Of a DNA stretch of 64,000 nucleotides, positions 21,531 through 31,068 are shown one piece after another. The stretch is taken from positions 434,001 through 498,000 of the forward strand of contig JASBNA010000027.1 of the NCBI GenBank assembly GCA_038087015.1, in the 5' to 3' direction. Positions within the stretch are counted from its first letter, which is position 1; each line of letters opens with the position of its first letter. The position numbers were made by a program, and so were the translations under genes. The stretch comes from Cerrena zonata (lineage: Eukaryota > Basidiomycota > Agaricomycetes > Polyporales > Cerrenaceae). The notes beneath the pieces were generated by a model, which did no database searches, had not been told where the DNA came from, and saw nothing but the letters and a program-made list of their open reading frames with translations.

Positions 21531-21547
21531 CACGTGACCCGCACGTG
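21531..21547. promoter_or_regulatory. Paired CACGTG boxes upstream of complex I gene
   Basis: CACGTG at 21531-21536 and again at 21542-21547, each followed by AC, so each reads GTCACGTG on the minus strand, the consensus for Cbf1. They lie about 121-137 bases upstream of the NUFM start, and the 11-base spacing puts both on one helix face. A TACCCGG sequence (21554-21560) follows, similar to a Reb1 core. Confidence 0.6.
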
Positions 21548-21684
21548 ACGCAGTACCCGGATATCTGGAAGGTACGGATGCAAAAAAGACCATAAAAAAT
21601 GATCAAATTTGCAATAATTAGATAAACTACAACGATACTAATACGTTGCTTGTATACGATATATATAACATAGTTGATACAGAG

Positions 21685-22349
21685 TTAGAAGTCACCGCCA
21701 CCGAAGTCGCCACCACCGAAATCATCGCCACCACCGTAGTCGTCGTAACCACCATTATCGTAGTAATCTTCTTGACGTTCGTGGTCTTCAAAAGCATTGA
21801 AGGCCATACCCCCAAGAAGACCGGCTCCGGCCCCCATGGCCAAACCTGGCATCATACCACCGAACCTAGATTGTTTTTGCGGCTGTTGCTGAGCATAACC
21901 TTGGGGAGGGTATCCACCGTAACCTTGGGGTGGATAGCCTTGGGGAGGATAGCCTTGGGGAGGATAGCCTTGAGGTGGATAGCCTTGAGGTGGATAACCT
22001 TGATGGGGAGCACCGTACCCTTGTTGGTATCCTCCGTATCCACCTTGGGGAGGATAGTTATTTCTTGGAGGCTGGGATTGACCGGTGCCCTGAGGAGGAT
22101 AACGCTGGGGCTGCTGGGCTGTTGCTGTTGCTGAGAAGCCGGAGGGGCGCTGTCTCTTCCTGTAGGAGAGTAAGGAGGAGGAGGAACATCGGAAGACTCT
22201 GAATCATTGAAAACGGTACCGGCTGGAGGTTCCCACTGCGATTTTTTAGTAGCTAGATCAACATAGAAAAAAGTTTTATACTGTTCGTCATATTTGGCCA
22301 ACCAGCCGTCTGGGACCTTAGGAGGACGGTTAGGATCTTGTTGTGCCAT
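21685..22349 (-). CDS. WWM1: WW-domain protein, Wwm1-like, one frameshift
   Basis: Small WW-domain protein; S. cerevisiae Wwm1 binds the metacaspase Mca1. Seen: a WW domain (about residues 10-45) with DGWLAKYDEQYKTFFYVD and QWEPP, then a glutamine-rich stretch, then GYPPQ repeats (coding about 21895-22030), then a glycine/alanine hydrophobic patch GLAMGAGAGLLGGMAF. The tail is rich in Asp, Gly and Phe, ending in GGGDF repeats. N- and C-terminal parts are in different frames. A single missing base in the CAACAGCAACAGCCC tract near 22115 accounts for this and gives 221 residues. The extended frame that reads on to 21852 without the shift is not the true tail. Start is ATG 22349. Confidence 0.82.
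21895..22030. repeat. 15-bp tandem repeats encoding GYPPQ in WWM1
   Basis: Successive 15-base units of the type CCTTGGGGAGGATAG on the plus strand, translating on the minus strand to Gly-Tyr-Pro-Pro-Gln. Confidence 0.85.
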
Positions 22350-22580
22350 GTTCAAGCTGAATTGAAGTAATATATCAAGAAAAGACCGATTTCATTAATA
22401 TCTCAAATATCGTCAGGCTTTAGGGGAAGCTTAGTGACTTTTCGGTGCGCCCAGATTGGATTTCCGATGTACGGGTGTAGCTCTGATTGTGGATAAAGCA
22501 CTGAGAGGGAGGGTGGGTGCAAAAAGTGTATCAATAGACTAGGAGGAATAGTAGGTGGATAGACTGGTAGCAAAACAAGA

Positions 22581-23801
22581 ATGATTGGCGAAGCGTGGGT
22601 CAACGGAGTGTTTGAAAGGAGAGAAAAGAACGGAAGATCGAGGTACTATATTCAAGGAGTTCATCCGATCTTGTTACTTGTGCTTACTTTGATAAGTGGA
22701 TTTTTTTTTTATTTTTCAATTAGTCTGAAGCCAACGTTTAATGGAGAGCAAGCCTATTTCCAGTTATCCAAGCTGGTTAATTTCCAGAATATGGTTGAGT
22801 GTAACGATGTTCTGGAAGGAATCGAGTGTTTTCGGAAATACAAAAATGATTTATTGAAAGAAACCAGAATGAAGTTATCCAGTTTGAGTCAAGTTCAATT
22901 GGAAGGGTGTTTGGATACAGTAAGCAAGAACCCTAACGACTTGACCTTGTTGCTCAATGTACAAACATGTTTCCACCAATCGGATCTTTTGGATCGAGCA
23001 ATTGAATTTAATCAAACCAGTTCTGGGAACTCTTGGTTTGTTATCACTGGAGTGATCATCAGTATATTCATTCAATTATTCATCAGTATCCACTCTTTTA
23101 TCACTTTCATCTTTAAAGATAAACACAATAGTATGATTTCCAAAGAAATCAATTACTTAAAGGAGAATTTCTCCTTTATCAATAATAAATTCAACCAATT
23201 ACTGGAGGATTTGAAAAACCTCATCATTACTGAAAACTCCGACATGAAAAACTTACAGGGCAGACTAAACAAAAACGGAGACATAAGAAGAGAAATCGAT
23301 AACTTGTTTTGTAAAGTGAACGATTTGGTCGACGAATCAAACCAAATGAAGAATTTCATATACTCGAACTTGAATGAAAAATCAGCTACAATTGCAATAA
23401 TACCCCCAAAGGAACTGCCAAAACCTTCTCCCAAACCAAAAGAACCCTCCTTTGACATCTCCACTGCCCAGGGAAGAGCAAAATGGAAAGAGTACATCAA
23501 CAAATCAATGCAAAGCAAATCAATGCAAGACAAAGGGCAAAATACACCAATGCAAAGTATACAAAAACCAATGCAAAAACCAATGCAAAAACCAATGCAA
23601 AATAACAAAATTCTTACCAGTATTGATGCAAAAAATCACGAAAACGAAAATCACCACCTAAGATACTGTGACGTTGCCAAATACGGCGACAACAAGAAGT
23701 TCAAACGAGTGTTCATCCCAGCAAGAGGATGGGTCTCAATGAAACAATTCGAGCTCGAAGAGTCAATCCATGGCTCCTCCAGCATGGTCAGTCCCTGCTA
23801 G
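22581..23801 (+). CDS. Unrecognised two-membrane-segment coiled-coil protein
   Basis: I do not recognise this 406-residue protein. Seen: a hydrophobic segment at about 27-47 and another at about 152-175, with a roughly 100-residue loop between them containing Cys residues at 74, 83, 110 and 130 (approximate) and an NQTSS glycosylation site. This suggests the loop is lumenal or extracellular. After the second segment lie helices with coiled-coil character (about 185-265), then a proline/lysine linker, then short Met-Gln-Lys-Pro repeats (coding about 23500-23605). The tail VFIPARGWVSMKQFEL looks like a conserved end motif. Full length, single exon. It is divergent from WWM1, with about 230 bases between the starts. 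Confidence 0.75.
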   Translation: MIGEAWVNGVFERREKNGRSRYYIQGVHPILLLVLTLISGFFFYFSISLKPTFNGEQAYFQLSKLVNFQNMVECNDVLEGIECFRKYKNDLLKETRMKLSSLSQVQLEGCLDTVSKNPNDLTLLLNVQTCFHQSDLLDRAIEFNQTSSGNSWFVITGVIISIFIQLFISIHSFITFIFKDKHNSMISKEINYLKENFSFINNKFNQLLEDLKNLIITENSDMKNLQGRLNKNGDIRREIDNLFCKVNDLVDESNQMKNFIYSNLNEKSATIAIIPPKELPKPSPKPKEPSFDISTAQGRAKWKEYINKSMQSKSMQDKGQNTPMQSIQKPMQKPMQKPMQNNKILTSIDAKNHENENHHLRYCDVAKYGDNKKFKRVFIPARGWVSMKQFELEESIHGSSSMVSPC

Positions 23802-24228
23802 AACAACAGTGGGGGTTGTTGGACTGCAAAAAAAAAAGCCAGAAAAAACCAAAATTGCAGCACTTTTCATGTGACAAATATCCGGTCTTATCTTTTGAAC
23901 CAAAATACCGACCGAATACCAACAAAAACTCGCCCCCCTCTAACACGGGAAGGCCAATTTCAAGTACTACTTGATCACAGTCATTCATATTTTATAGGCT
24001 TGATAGTTTTAGTAATAAAATTAGTTTTGGTAATAAATCTAGTGTAGAAAAGGACTCCGACTGCGAATTCACATGAAGGTTTGTCTAACAAAACGGAAAA
24101 AAAAACATGTAAAACAAAGAGATCTCACAGAGTAAAAATTTTAATACGACGATGGGATAAAAAGACAGGAGAAACAGAAGTTTTAGTAGCTACTTTTCTG
24201 AGAGACGATTAATAGGAGCAAGCTAGAA
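23802..24228. other. Intergenic region upstream of OPI1
   Basis: AT-rich with several A tracts. No open frame with support and no recognised inositol-responsive (UASino, CATGTGAAA) element, although ATTCACATGAAGG at 24068-24080 is a near match to its reverse complement. Confidence 0.5.
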
Positions 24229-25650
24229 ATGACCCAGATATCCGGAAGCAGAACGTACAAGCGTAAGTTGTCCGTTGGCGATGACTATAAGAGTGAACCG
24301 AAGGTGGAACCCAAGGTCGAAAAGCATATGGAAAAGAAGATGGATGAACAGAAGGGTACTGAAGAGACCACTAAAGTGGAAAGGATAAAGGAAGAGTTGG
24401 CACCACCGCTGTATGAAGCAGCAATCAGAATGCCCATACCCATATCTGCTTCGAATACCAGTTCTAGTACAAGCACAACTACTGTTAGTGGTTCAAACTT
24501 GAAGAGACGACATAATAATAACAATGATGATTTGGTGAGTGCAGCAGAGGCATTAACCCAGTTAACTAAATCCATGACCCCGCCACCAGCGTCGTTGAGT
24601 TATAATCAACTCCCGCCACCAACCAGATCGTTACATTCTGGAGTCACCAGTCCAATCTCTTCATTATCAATCAATGATCATCATAACCACGAACATCCCT
24701 TGGTTACCAAAGTTAATAAAGTCAGTAAACATCCAATTGTGACTAATGCGTTCACTTATTATGAAGAACAGAAAAGAAAGTATGCATCTTTCAATTATGC
24801 AGCCGAAATTGTGGAAAAAGCAGCCATCCCGGTGGTTAATAAGATTGAATTAAACTTGAATAATAGATATCAAGCCAAACAATCTAAGTTAGAAGAAAAA
24901 TCGGTTAAAAAAAGAAGAAAGTTATCAAAGAAAAGATCATGTTCCATATACAAGAAAAACGAAACTAAAAAGAGATTACAATTCTGTTTACACATTTTAA
25001 AATTAGCAAATGATAATATAAACTCCAAAGTATTCAACTTACAAGAAAGAATGTTGAATATTGAAAAGGAGAAGAGATTGAAAAATGAAGAAGTTAAACA
25101 AGATAAACCAGATAATAAACCAAATAATGAAGTTGCTCAACAAACGAAAACCGAAATCATCACCACCGTTAAAAAAATCATTCATTTAATATCAAATTTT
25201 AAACCTTCTTCGCTAAATACTTCACAAACTACCAGTGATGTGGATCAGGATCTTGATAATATCTCAATCAATTCTAATAACCCAAATAACCTAGAATTAA
25301 AATCAACCATTCGTGATATCATTCTTAAATTACCAATTACTATACAACAAACCGCAATTACAAATAGCACCTCTGCTCAACAAGCAAACGATAAAATCTT
25401 TGTCTTTGCCAAAGAGTCCTTGGACATGATTGGTAAACTAACCAACGTCTTTAATGAACAATTAGAAAAAGCTGAAAACTGGGTCAATGGTGATGAATCA
25501 GATAACTTAAACTTGTCAAGACAACTATCTCAATCAAGTTCAACTCCTTCTCTAGATTCAGTCATTGCCCCAATTCCCTTATCTACAAAAGATTCAAATC
25601 TCAAATCGGCCTCTCCAGAATCACCCCAAACTAAAGTTGAAGGTAATTAA
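24229..25650 (+). CDS. OPI1: Transcriptional repressor of phospholipid genes, Opi1
   Basis: Opi1 is held at the ER by phosphatidic acid and Scs2, and enters the nucleus when inositol is present to repress UASino genes via Ino2. Seen: LVSAAEALTQL (about 101-111), the region HPIVTNAFTYYEEQKRKYA (about 165-183) and a basic cluster KKRRKLSKKR (about 226-235) suited to nuclear import or phosphatidic acid binding. A leucine-rich helix QFCLHILKLANDNI (about 247-260), VKKIIHLISNF and the C-terminal activator-interaction segment FVFAKESLDMIGKL (about 396-409) followed by ENWV complete it. Length 473 compares with 404 in S. cerevisiae. I do not see a clear FFAT motif. Confidence 0.92.
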   Translation: MTQISGSRTYKRKLSVGDDYKSEPKVEPKVEKHMEKKMDEQKGTEETTKVERIKEELAPPLYEAAIRMPIPISASNTSSSTSTTTVSGSNLKRRHNNNNDDLVSAAEALTQLTKSMTPPPASLSYNQLPPPTRSLHSGVTSPISSLSINDHHNHEHPLVTKVNKVSKHPIVTNAFTYYEEQKRKYASFNYAAEIVEKAAIPVVNKIELNLNNRYQAKQSKLEEKSVKKRRKLSKKRSCSIYKKNETKKRLQFCLHILKLANDNINSKVFNLQERMLNIEKEKRLKNEEVKQDKPDNKPNNEVAQQTKTEIITTVKKIIHLISNFKPSSLNTSQTTSDVDQDLDNISINSNNPNNLELKSTIRDIILKLPITIQQTAITNSTSAQQANDKIFVFAKESLDMIGKLTNVFNEQLEKAENWVNGDESDNLNLSRQLSQSSSTPSLDSVIAPIPLSTKDSNLKSASPESPQTKVEGN

Positions 25651-26185
25651 TTTATGTATTTTTATAATGAAGTAATGCTTTTATTTTTTTTCTCCCAATA
25701 ATAACGTAGTTTACAGGGTTCTTTTCTAATATCCATATTCAGTAAGAATGTAAAAGTCACAAGGGGCTATAACAACGTTCTATCCCAAAGATTAATCTCA
25801 GTTTTGGTCTAATATCCTTCATTGGTAATTACCCAACTCCACCTACTCCTTCCTGTATCTGCTAATTGCCTATTTAAGTTAAAGAGTTTGGGAAATAAGA
25901 TCCGTACACCAAATGTTCCCACTCTCGCAGGGCAACTAGGAATTACTCTTTTTGGAATACAAATTAAATTTACAACCATATTCATTAGATTACCTTTAAG
26001 AGGAATTTTGGTATTACACCAATTCTAAGTAATTAATAAACACTTATATAAGAAAATGGATATCTCGTCAAAATTGTAATTGTGTTGGTATTCCTATTTG
26101 TTACTTCATTCTTTCTAACTTTTTCTGTTTTTTTTTTTTATTGAATTACATCAAAAAGCGATACCAAGTTTTTAGTTTGATCAAA
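25651..26185. other. Intergenic region upstream of globin-like gene 1
   Basis: No supported gene. A 12-T tract (26128-26139) lies 46 bases before the start codon. A short frame at 25822-26028 lacks coding character. Confidence 0.7.
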
Positions 26186-28801
26186 ATGTCTTTAACGCTT
26201 AGTTCAAGCGACTCTCAAGTCATCAAGAGGAGTTGGACTGAATTGCAGAATAATAATAAGTACCATAAAGATGAATTTGTTTCAAGATTATTTGGTAATT
26301 TATTAGCTGCTAACCCTAATTTGAAATCAGTTTTATCAACTGATTTAATCATTCGCCAACAATCTAAGATGTTCAATGATATGTTAGGTTTTACTATAAT
26401 GTATTTGGATAATGAACCATTATTGGAAGAATGTATGAATGAATTCGTTCAAGAAAACCCTTCAATAGTTGCTTTGGGGGTTCAGTACTTAGAACCAATG
26501 GGTCTTGCTCTTATTCAAACTTTCCGCCAATGGTTGGGTTCTGCTAAATTTCATGCTGGTTTAGAAACCTTGTGGATTAAAATTTATGTCTTTTTGGCTA
26601 ATTGTATCTTACAACATGATGATTCAACTAGTGATGTTTCCTCAATCTTGAGTGATCATCAAAGAAATTCTGAAACTGAAGAAGAAGAATTCGAACCAAT
26701 TCAACCTTTGAAACCAGTTAAAGAAGCTACTCCTCCACCACAAGAAAAGGATGAACCTCAACCAGTACAACCAGTACAACAGCCAGTACATGAAATTCCA
26801 GCAACTCCTTCTAAATCTAGTATTCCTCAAAGTATAAGTGCAAACACTTTACATATTGAACTTTCAAGTAATGAAAAATATAGAGGCTTTAGAAGAAGTA
26901 TGCAACCAAACTCAAACCCGGTCCCAATTGAAGTGAAGATTCCGGAACCTTTTGCTAAACCAAATAAATTGACTGTTGATACTACTACATTTATCTCTTC
27001 GCTTTCTGCTCCTGCTACTCCTTCAGAACCATTTGATCCAAGAAGATTAAGAAGAGGTTCTGCTTCTCCAGTATCTATGAAGAATGATGAAGTTGACGAA
27101 GTTGATGAAGTTTCTATTAATTCACCTTCTAAGCCTTGGGTTGATGAAGATGATTCGATACCAATTAGAAAAAGACCAACTTCTTCAATTGAATTTAATG
27201 AACCTGTTTTAACTCCAAGATCTTCAAGAAGAAATTCTGCCGCTGAAATTAAAGCTGCTCTTGACCGTGACTTAAATGTCACACCGGTTCAAACTCCAAC
27301 AAAAACCAAATTCAATAATAAACAAAGTAAAGTTATAAATGATTCAGATTCTGAAGGTGAATCAGATGATGAACCTGAAAAAAGCTTTGGATTTGATCCT
27401 CGTCGTAAACATTCAAGAAATTCTTCAGTTCACTCTGCTTCAACTTTCCAAAAACCAGTTTCTGAAGTTACCACTGGTGGTAATGCATCTTCTGAAGATT
27501 CAGTTAGTGATGTTGAAGATGATTTTAACTTGAATAATGATGATTTAAATTCAACTGATGAAGATGTAATGGATTTTACTCAAGCAGAACCAAAAACAAT
27601 TAATATTCCAAATCTTAATCCAAAACAAGTTTTTGATTCAAATAGTTTTGGTATTCAAGCTTTGGCTCCAATTGTTGAGGACTCAGATGATGGATCATCA
27701 AAATATGATTCAAGTGGTGAAGAAGATAATGCATCTTCAAATTACGAAGCATCAAACTCAAATATTGATAAATCAGAAAATGATGAAATTAGTTCATCTG
27801 GTGCTTCTTCATTATCTTTACATAATAGTGATTATAAATCATCAATCAGTTCAGGTACTGATTCAGCAATGAATTCTCCATTTATGAATAACTTTAAAAT
27901 GGGTCATAATGCTAGACAACCTTCACAATCAAGCGAGATTAGTTATATGAAACCATTAAGTACAGTTACTAGTACGAATAATCCAATTATGAATCATAAA
28001 TTTTCACAATCAAGTCCTTCTTTATCAAGACCTTATCAACAACGTGCTTCTTTAGGATTTATGAGAAGTAGTTTTGTATTGAAGAAGGAATTAGAAGAAC
28101 TTGGATATAACAAGCCAGAAAATGTCTTGATGAAACCTCCAACCATTCCAGCTGCTGTTAATAATGGAGCAGTATCTGCACCAGTATCTAAACAAGCTAG
28201 TTATGCCTCATTAACTACTGCTAATGGATCTGATGATGGATGCTTTGATTTAATAAATACTTTTGATTCTCCAAAAATTAATTTGGATTCAACTAGTATT
28301 TATAAAAATCAAAATATTGGTACTAGTACTAGAAGAACATCTAAAAAAATTAATAATGATACCAAACAAAAATCATTAGCTGCTAAAGAGAAGAAATCAT
28401 TTAAACAAAGATTAAGTTCATTTTTCTCATCATCATCTACTTCACTTGTTTCTCCAACAAATCAAATGAAAAAACCAAGGATTTGAAGACTACTCAATCG
28501 TCTTCGGTTGCTAAAAAGAACGAAGTTGTATCTTCAGAAAATAAAACTTCATTTGCTGCTACTTCGTATGATAAAGACAAATGCTGGTGCTGCTCCTTCA
28601 ATCAAGGCTCCATCTAGAAAATCTTCTAGACCAAGATACCCTAGAAGCTATGCAATGTCTCAAAGTGACATGGTTTCAATTCAAACTACTGAAACCAATC
28701 ACTCATCGATCTCAGGATTTTCATTCATGAAGAAGAGACGTTCTTCTGTTGATGCTAGAAGCAAATACAATGTTCAAAAAGTCCCTTACAAGATTTTTTG
28801 A
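26186..28801 (+). CDS. Globin-fold protein with long disordered tail, copy 1, two frameshifts
   Basis: N-terminal globin-like domain (about residues 1-150) with helix-A pattern SQVIKRSWTEL and C-terminal helices ALIQTFRQWLG and LETLWIKIYVFLANCIL. Related by eye to fungal single-domain globins of the YNL234W type. In the usual place of the proximal histidine (LGxxH), the sequence reads ALGVQYLEPMG, so Tyr101 replaces His; haem binding is doubtful. The rest (about 150-870) is serine/asparagine/acid-rich and disordered, with RRXS sites and a DDGCFDLIN motif near residue 685. The frame shifts near 28465 (one base missing) and back near 28580 (one extra), giving 871 residues and a basic tail ending VQKVPYKIF. 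ATG 26186 starts the globin domain. Function unknown; possibly a sensor or scaffold. Confidence 0.78.
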
Positions 28802-29886
28802 ATCGAAGCTAATGATGATGACTTGACTTTATTCTTTTTTCCATTTTTTTTCTTTCATAATTAATAACCTAACTTGCTCATGAAATGCCGGTGATCCAAC
28901 AATATATTATAAATAATGAGAGAACACGGAGAAACTACTTTCAATGATTTTTCTTTTTTTTTTTAAAACTCTACTTATCTTTTCTTTCTATGTTCTTTTA
29001 ATTTTTGAAAAGAAGTTGGTTTACCGTTGCATTTTGTTTCTATGCAGTTAATGATGATGGTTATTTGAACTCCAACCTTCTTGTTGAAATTGAAAAGAAT
29101 ACTCTTTTTCTTTTATTTCCTCATCTAATGGTTAACTTTTCGTGGAGGTCTAACTTTGAATATTATTGAACTAAGATTGATGAAGATTGTGTGCACTTAA
29201 TTGCTACATCGAACCTTATTCTCTTTCCATTTTTACTTGGTCAATCTTCAATATATTCAAGATGGAAAACTCTTTTTCTAATTATTTATTACTACCCTTG
29301 CCTTTGGCTTTCTTTTTTGGATTTTATTGTTTCGGTTTATGTGATTTATGTTACTATTTTAGTTTCTCTCTGTACTTTTATTTATATCTTGTTGGTTTAT
29401 GGTGTGTTTTTCTTTCCACTTCATTTATTTCTTTCTAATTGTTGACGATTTTCTCTTTATGTATTTAGCTTATATTTATCAAAATAAAAATGATTACTGT
29501 GTTTACTTAGCCTCTCTGTATTGGCTTCAAGTAGTCTGTCTCTGACAGTTGAATACGAAAAAGCATGACGAACTACTAAACGATTTTGAAAGATTCCCTC
29601 TTTGTAATATACGAGAGAATCACAATCCATGAATATCTTTAGGTTCATCTTCACCAACAATAATATAGACAAACAAAAGGTTAAGATGGGTTGCAAGGCC
29701 AATTCCATTAGACAACTAATTTGCAGCTTAGCAGGAAAAAAACGTGGTGCACGGGTGGCATCTTGTCCCATTTTCCCAATCAGGTTTAGTAATTAAATAT
29801 CCCTTTTGGGTAAAAACGAAAATGGCTTCACAATCACGGAATACAAATTCCCCCTTTAGCTTATTGTTGAAGAGCCAAAGCTTTGG

Positions 29887-29930
29887 AATACTGTACAAAG
29901 TACTTGGTAGAATACAGTACAAAGTACTTG
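29887..29930. repeat. Two near-identical 20-bp units with palindromic AAGTACTT
   Basis: AATACTGTACAAAGTACTTG at 29887-29906 and AATACAGTACAAAGTACTTG at 29911-29930, one mismatch, 24-base period. Each contains AAGTACTT. Possibly paired binding sites. Confidence 0.85.
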
Positions 29931-31027
29931 ATACTTGGAACCCCAAAGATGTAAATGGATGAAAAAACTGAAAAAAAAAAACCAAAAGTGAAAAAAAAAG
30001 AAGACAGAATGATAAGTCCGTTAATTAGCACAAGCTTCGTAGCAGGATAAATGTCCGAGGCCAAAGCTACAGCCAGGGTTTGGCCGACAGGTCATTGAAG
30101 CAAGATCCACCCTCATGGCACTAGCACTAATCAAACAGGGATAAACCCAAAAGGGTTTTAAAGGAATTCTAATATTTTTTAAGCAACCAATACTACATCT
30201 CTTTATATTGAGATATTTTGTACTTGGACGATAAAAGATCCCCCACTAGTGATAGCAAGAAATAGTTTAGGGGATTGGCAATTGAGCCAGCATAATAGCC
30301 AATCTTTTGTTGAATAGTACCCTACCCAACCAAGGGATCTAGTTGTGCCCTTTCAAAAATTTGCAAGTTTGGCCAGGAATATTGGCAACCACGTACATTG
30401 ACCTATTACCGGCTTTTTGTAGTCATCTCACGACTGAGTTCTGAACCAGCTTGAAACAACTTCACCACCATGGTAGCAGTTGCCATTTCGTTATCAAACA
30501 AACCCAACGTACCCTGGATTAATCTTTGTTCCCTTGGGCTTTCGTACAAATAGCCAACAGTCTTACATCAATTGCTCAAGACAATGTAGCTTTAAACGAA
30601 GGAGCCACTCTAGCCAGAGTTGAAAGGCCAATATACCTAAAATTAACAAAACAATCTGCGAGTCAACGCAAAAATAAAGAAGAAGAACAACTGCAAAAAC
30701 TGCAAAATTAGCCAAAAACATAACAACGAAAAAGACAAAGATGAAAAGGAAAACAAAAAAAAATGGCGTATACTTACCTTGAAATACCGTAATGCAGAGC
30801 AAAGGCTGAGAGGCATGATTAGTGCCTAGCATGTAGCTGAATGCAGATAATTCTGTTTTGCATATTCTCTGGCTAGTCCAATCTGGCTAGGAGTCTTGAA
30901 GCTTAATGTCTTTTCACCAGATACACGAAAGATGCAGGTGGCTAATCATTAGGCTATAATAAGATATAATTGAATTATTCGTAATTATATATATATCGTT
31001 GTATTCTTCGTTTTACTTGTTATCAAC

Positions 31028-31047
31028 TTTTTTTTTTTTTTTTTTTT
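31028..31047 (+). repeat. T20 homopolymer before globin-like gene 2
   Basis: Twenty T on the coding strand, 21 bases before the ATG at 31069. Confidence 0.9.
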
Positions 31048-31068
31048 ACTACGTCCGTTATTATCATT

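Larger units (their letters stand above)
28802..31068. other. 2.27-kb gene-free region between the two globin-like genes
   Basis: Longest non-coding stretch of the window. It holds a pair of 20-base repeats (29887-29906 and 29911-29930) and a T20 run (31028-31047) ending 21 bases before the downstream ATG. Hydrophobic frames at 29187-29445 arise from T-rich sequence. No RNA gene recognised. It is probably an extended upstream regulatory region of globin-like gene 2. Confidence 0.6.

Noticed and set aside
29187..29445. Two overlapping hydrophobic open frames that look like membrane proteins
   Set aside because: Composition follows from T-rich intergenic DNA (Phe/Leu/Tyr/Cys codons); no conserved pattern.
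30426..30450. Short similarity to the reverse complement of a conserved large-subunit rRNA segment
   Set aside because: Only about twenty bases match loosely; the flanks do not continue as rRNA, so it is probably chance.
30770..30779. ATACTTACCT, identical to the 5' end of U1 snRNA
   Set aside because: The following sequence lacks the U1 stem-loop I motif and a good Sm site. The same ten bases are simply the complement of a strong 5' splice site on the minus strand, for which I see no exon.
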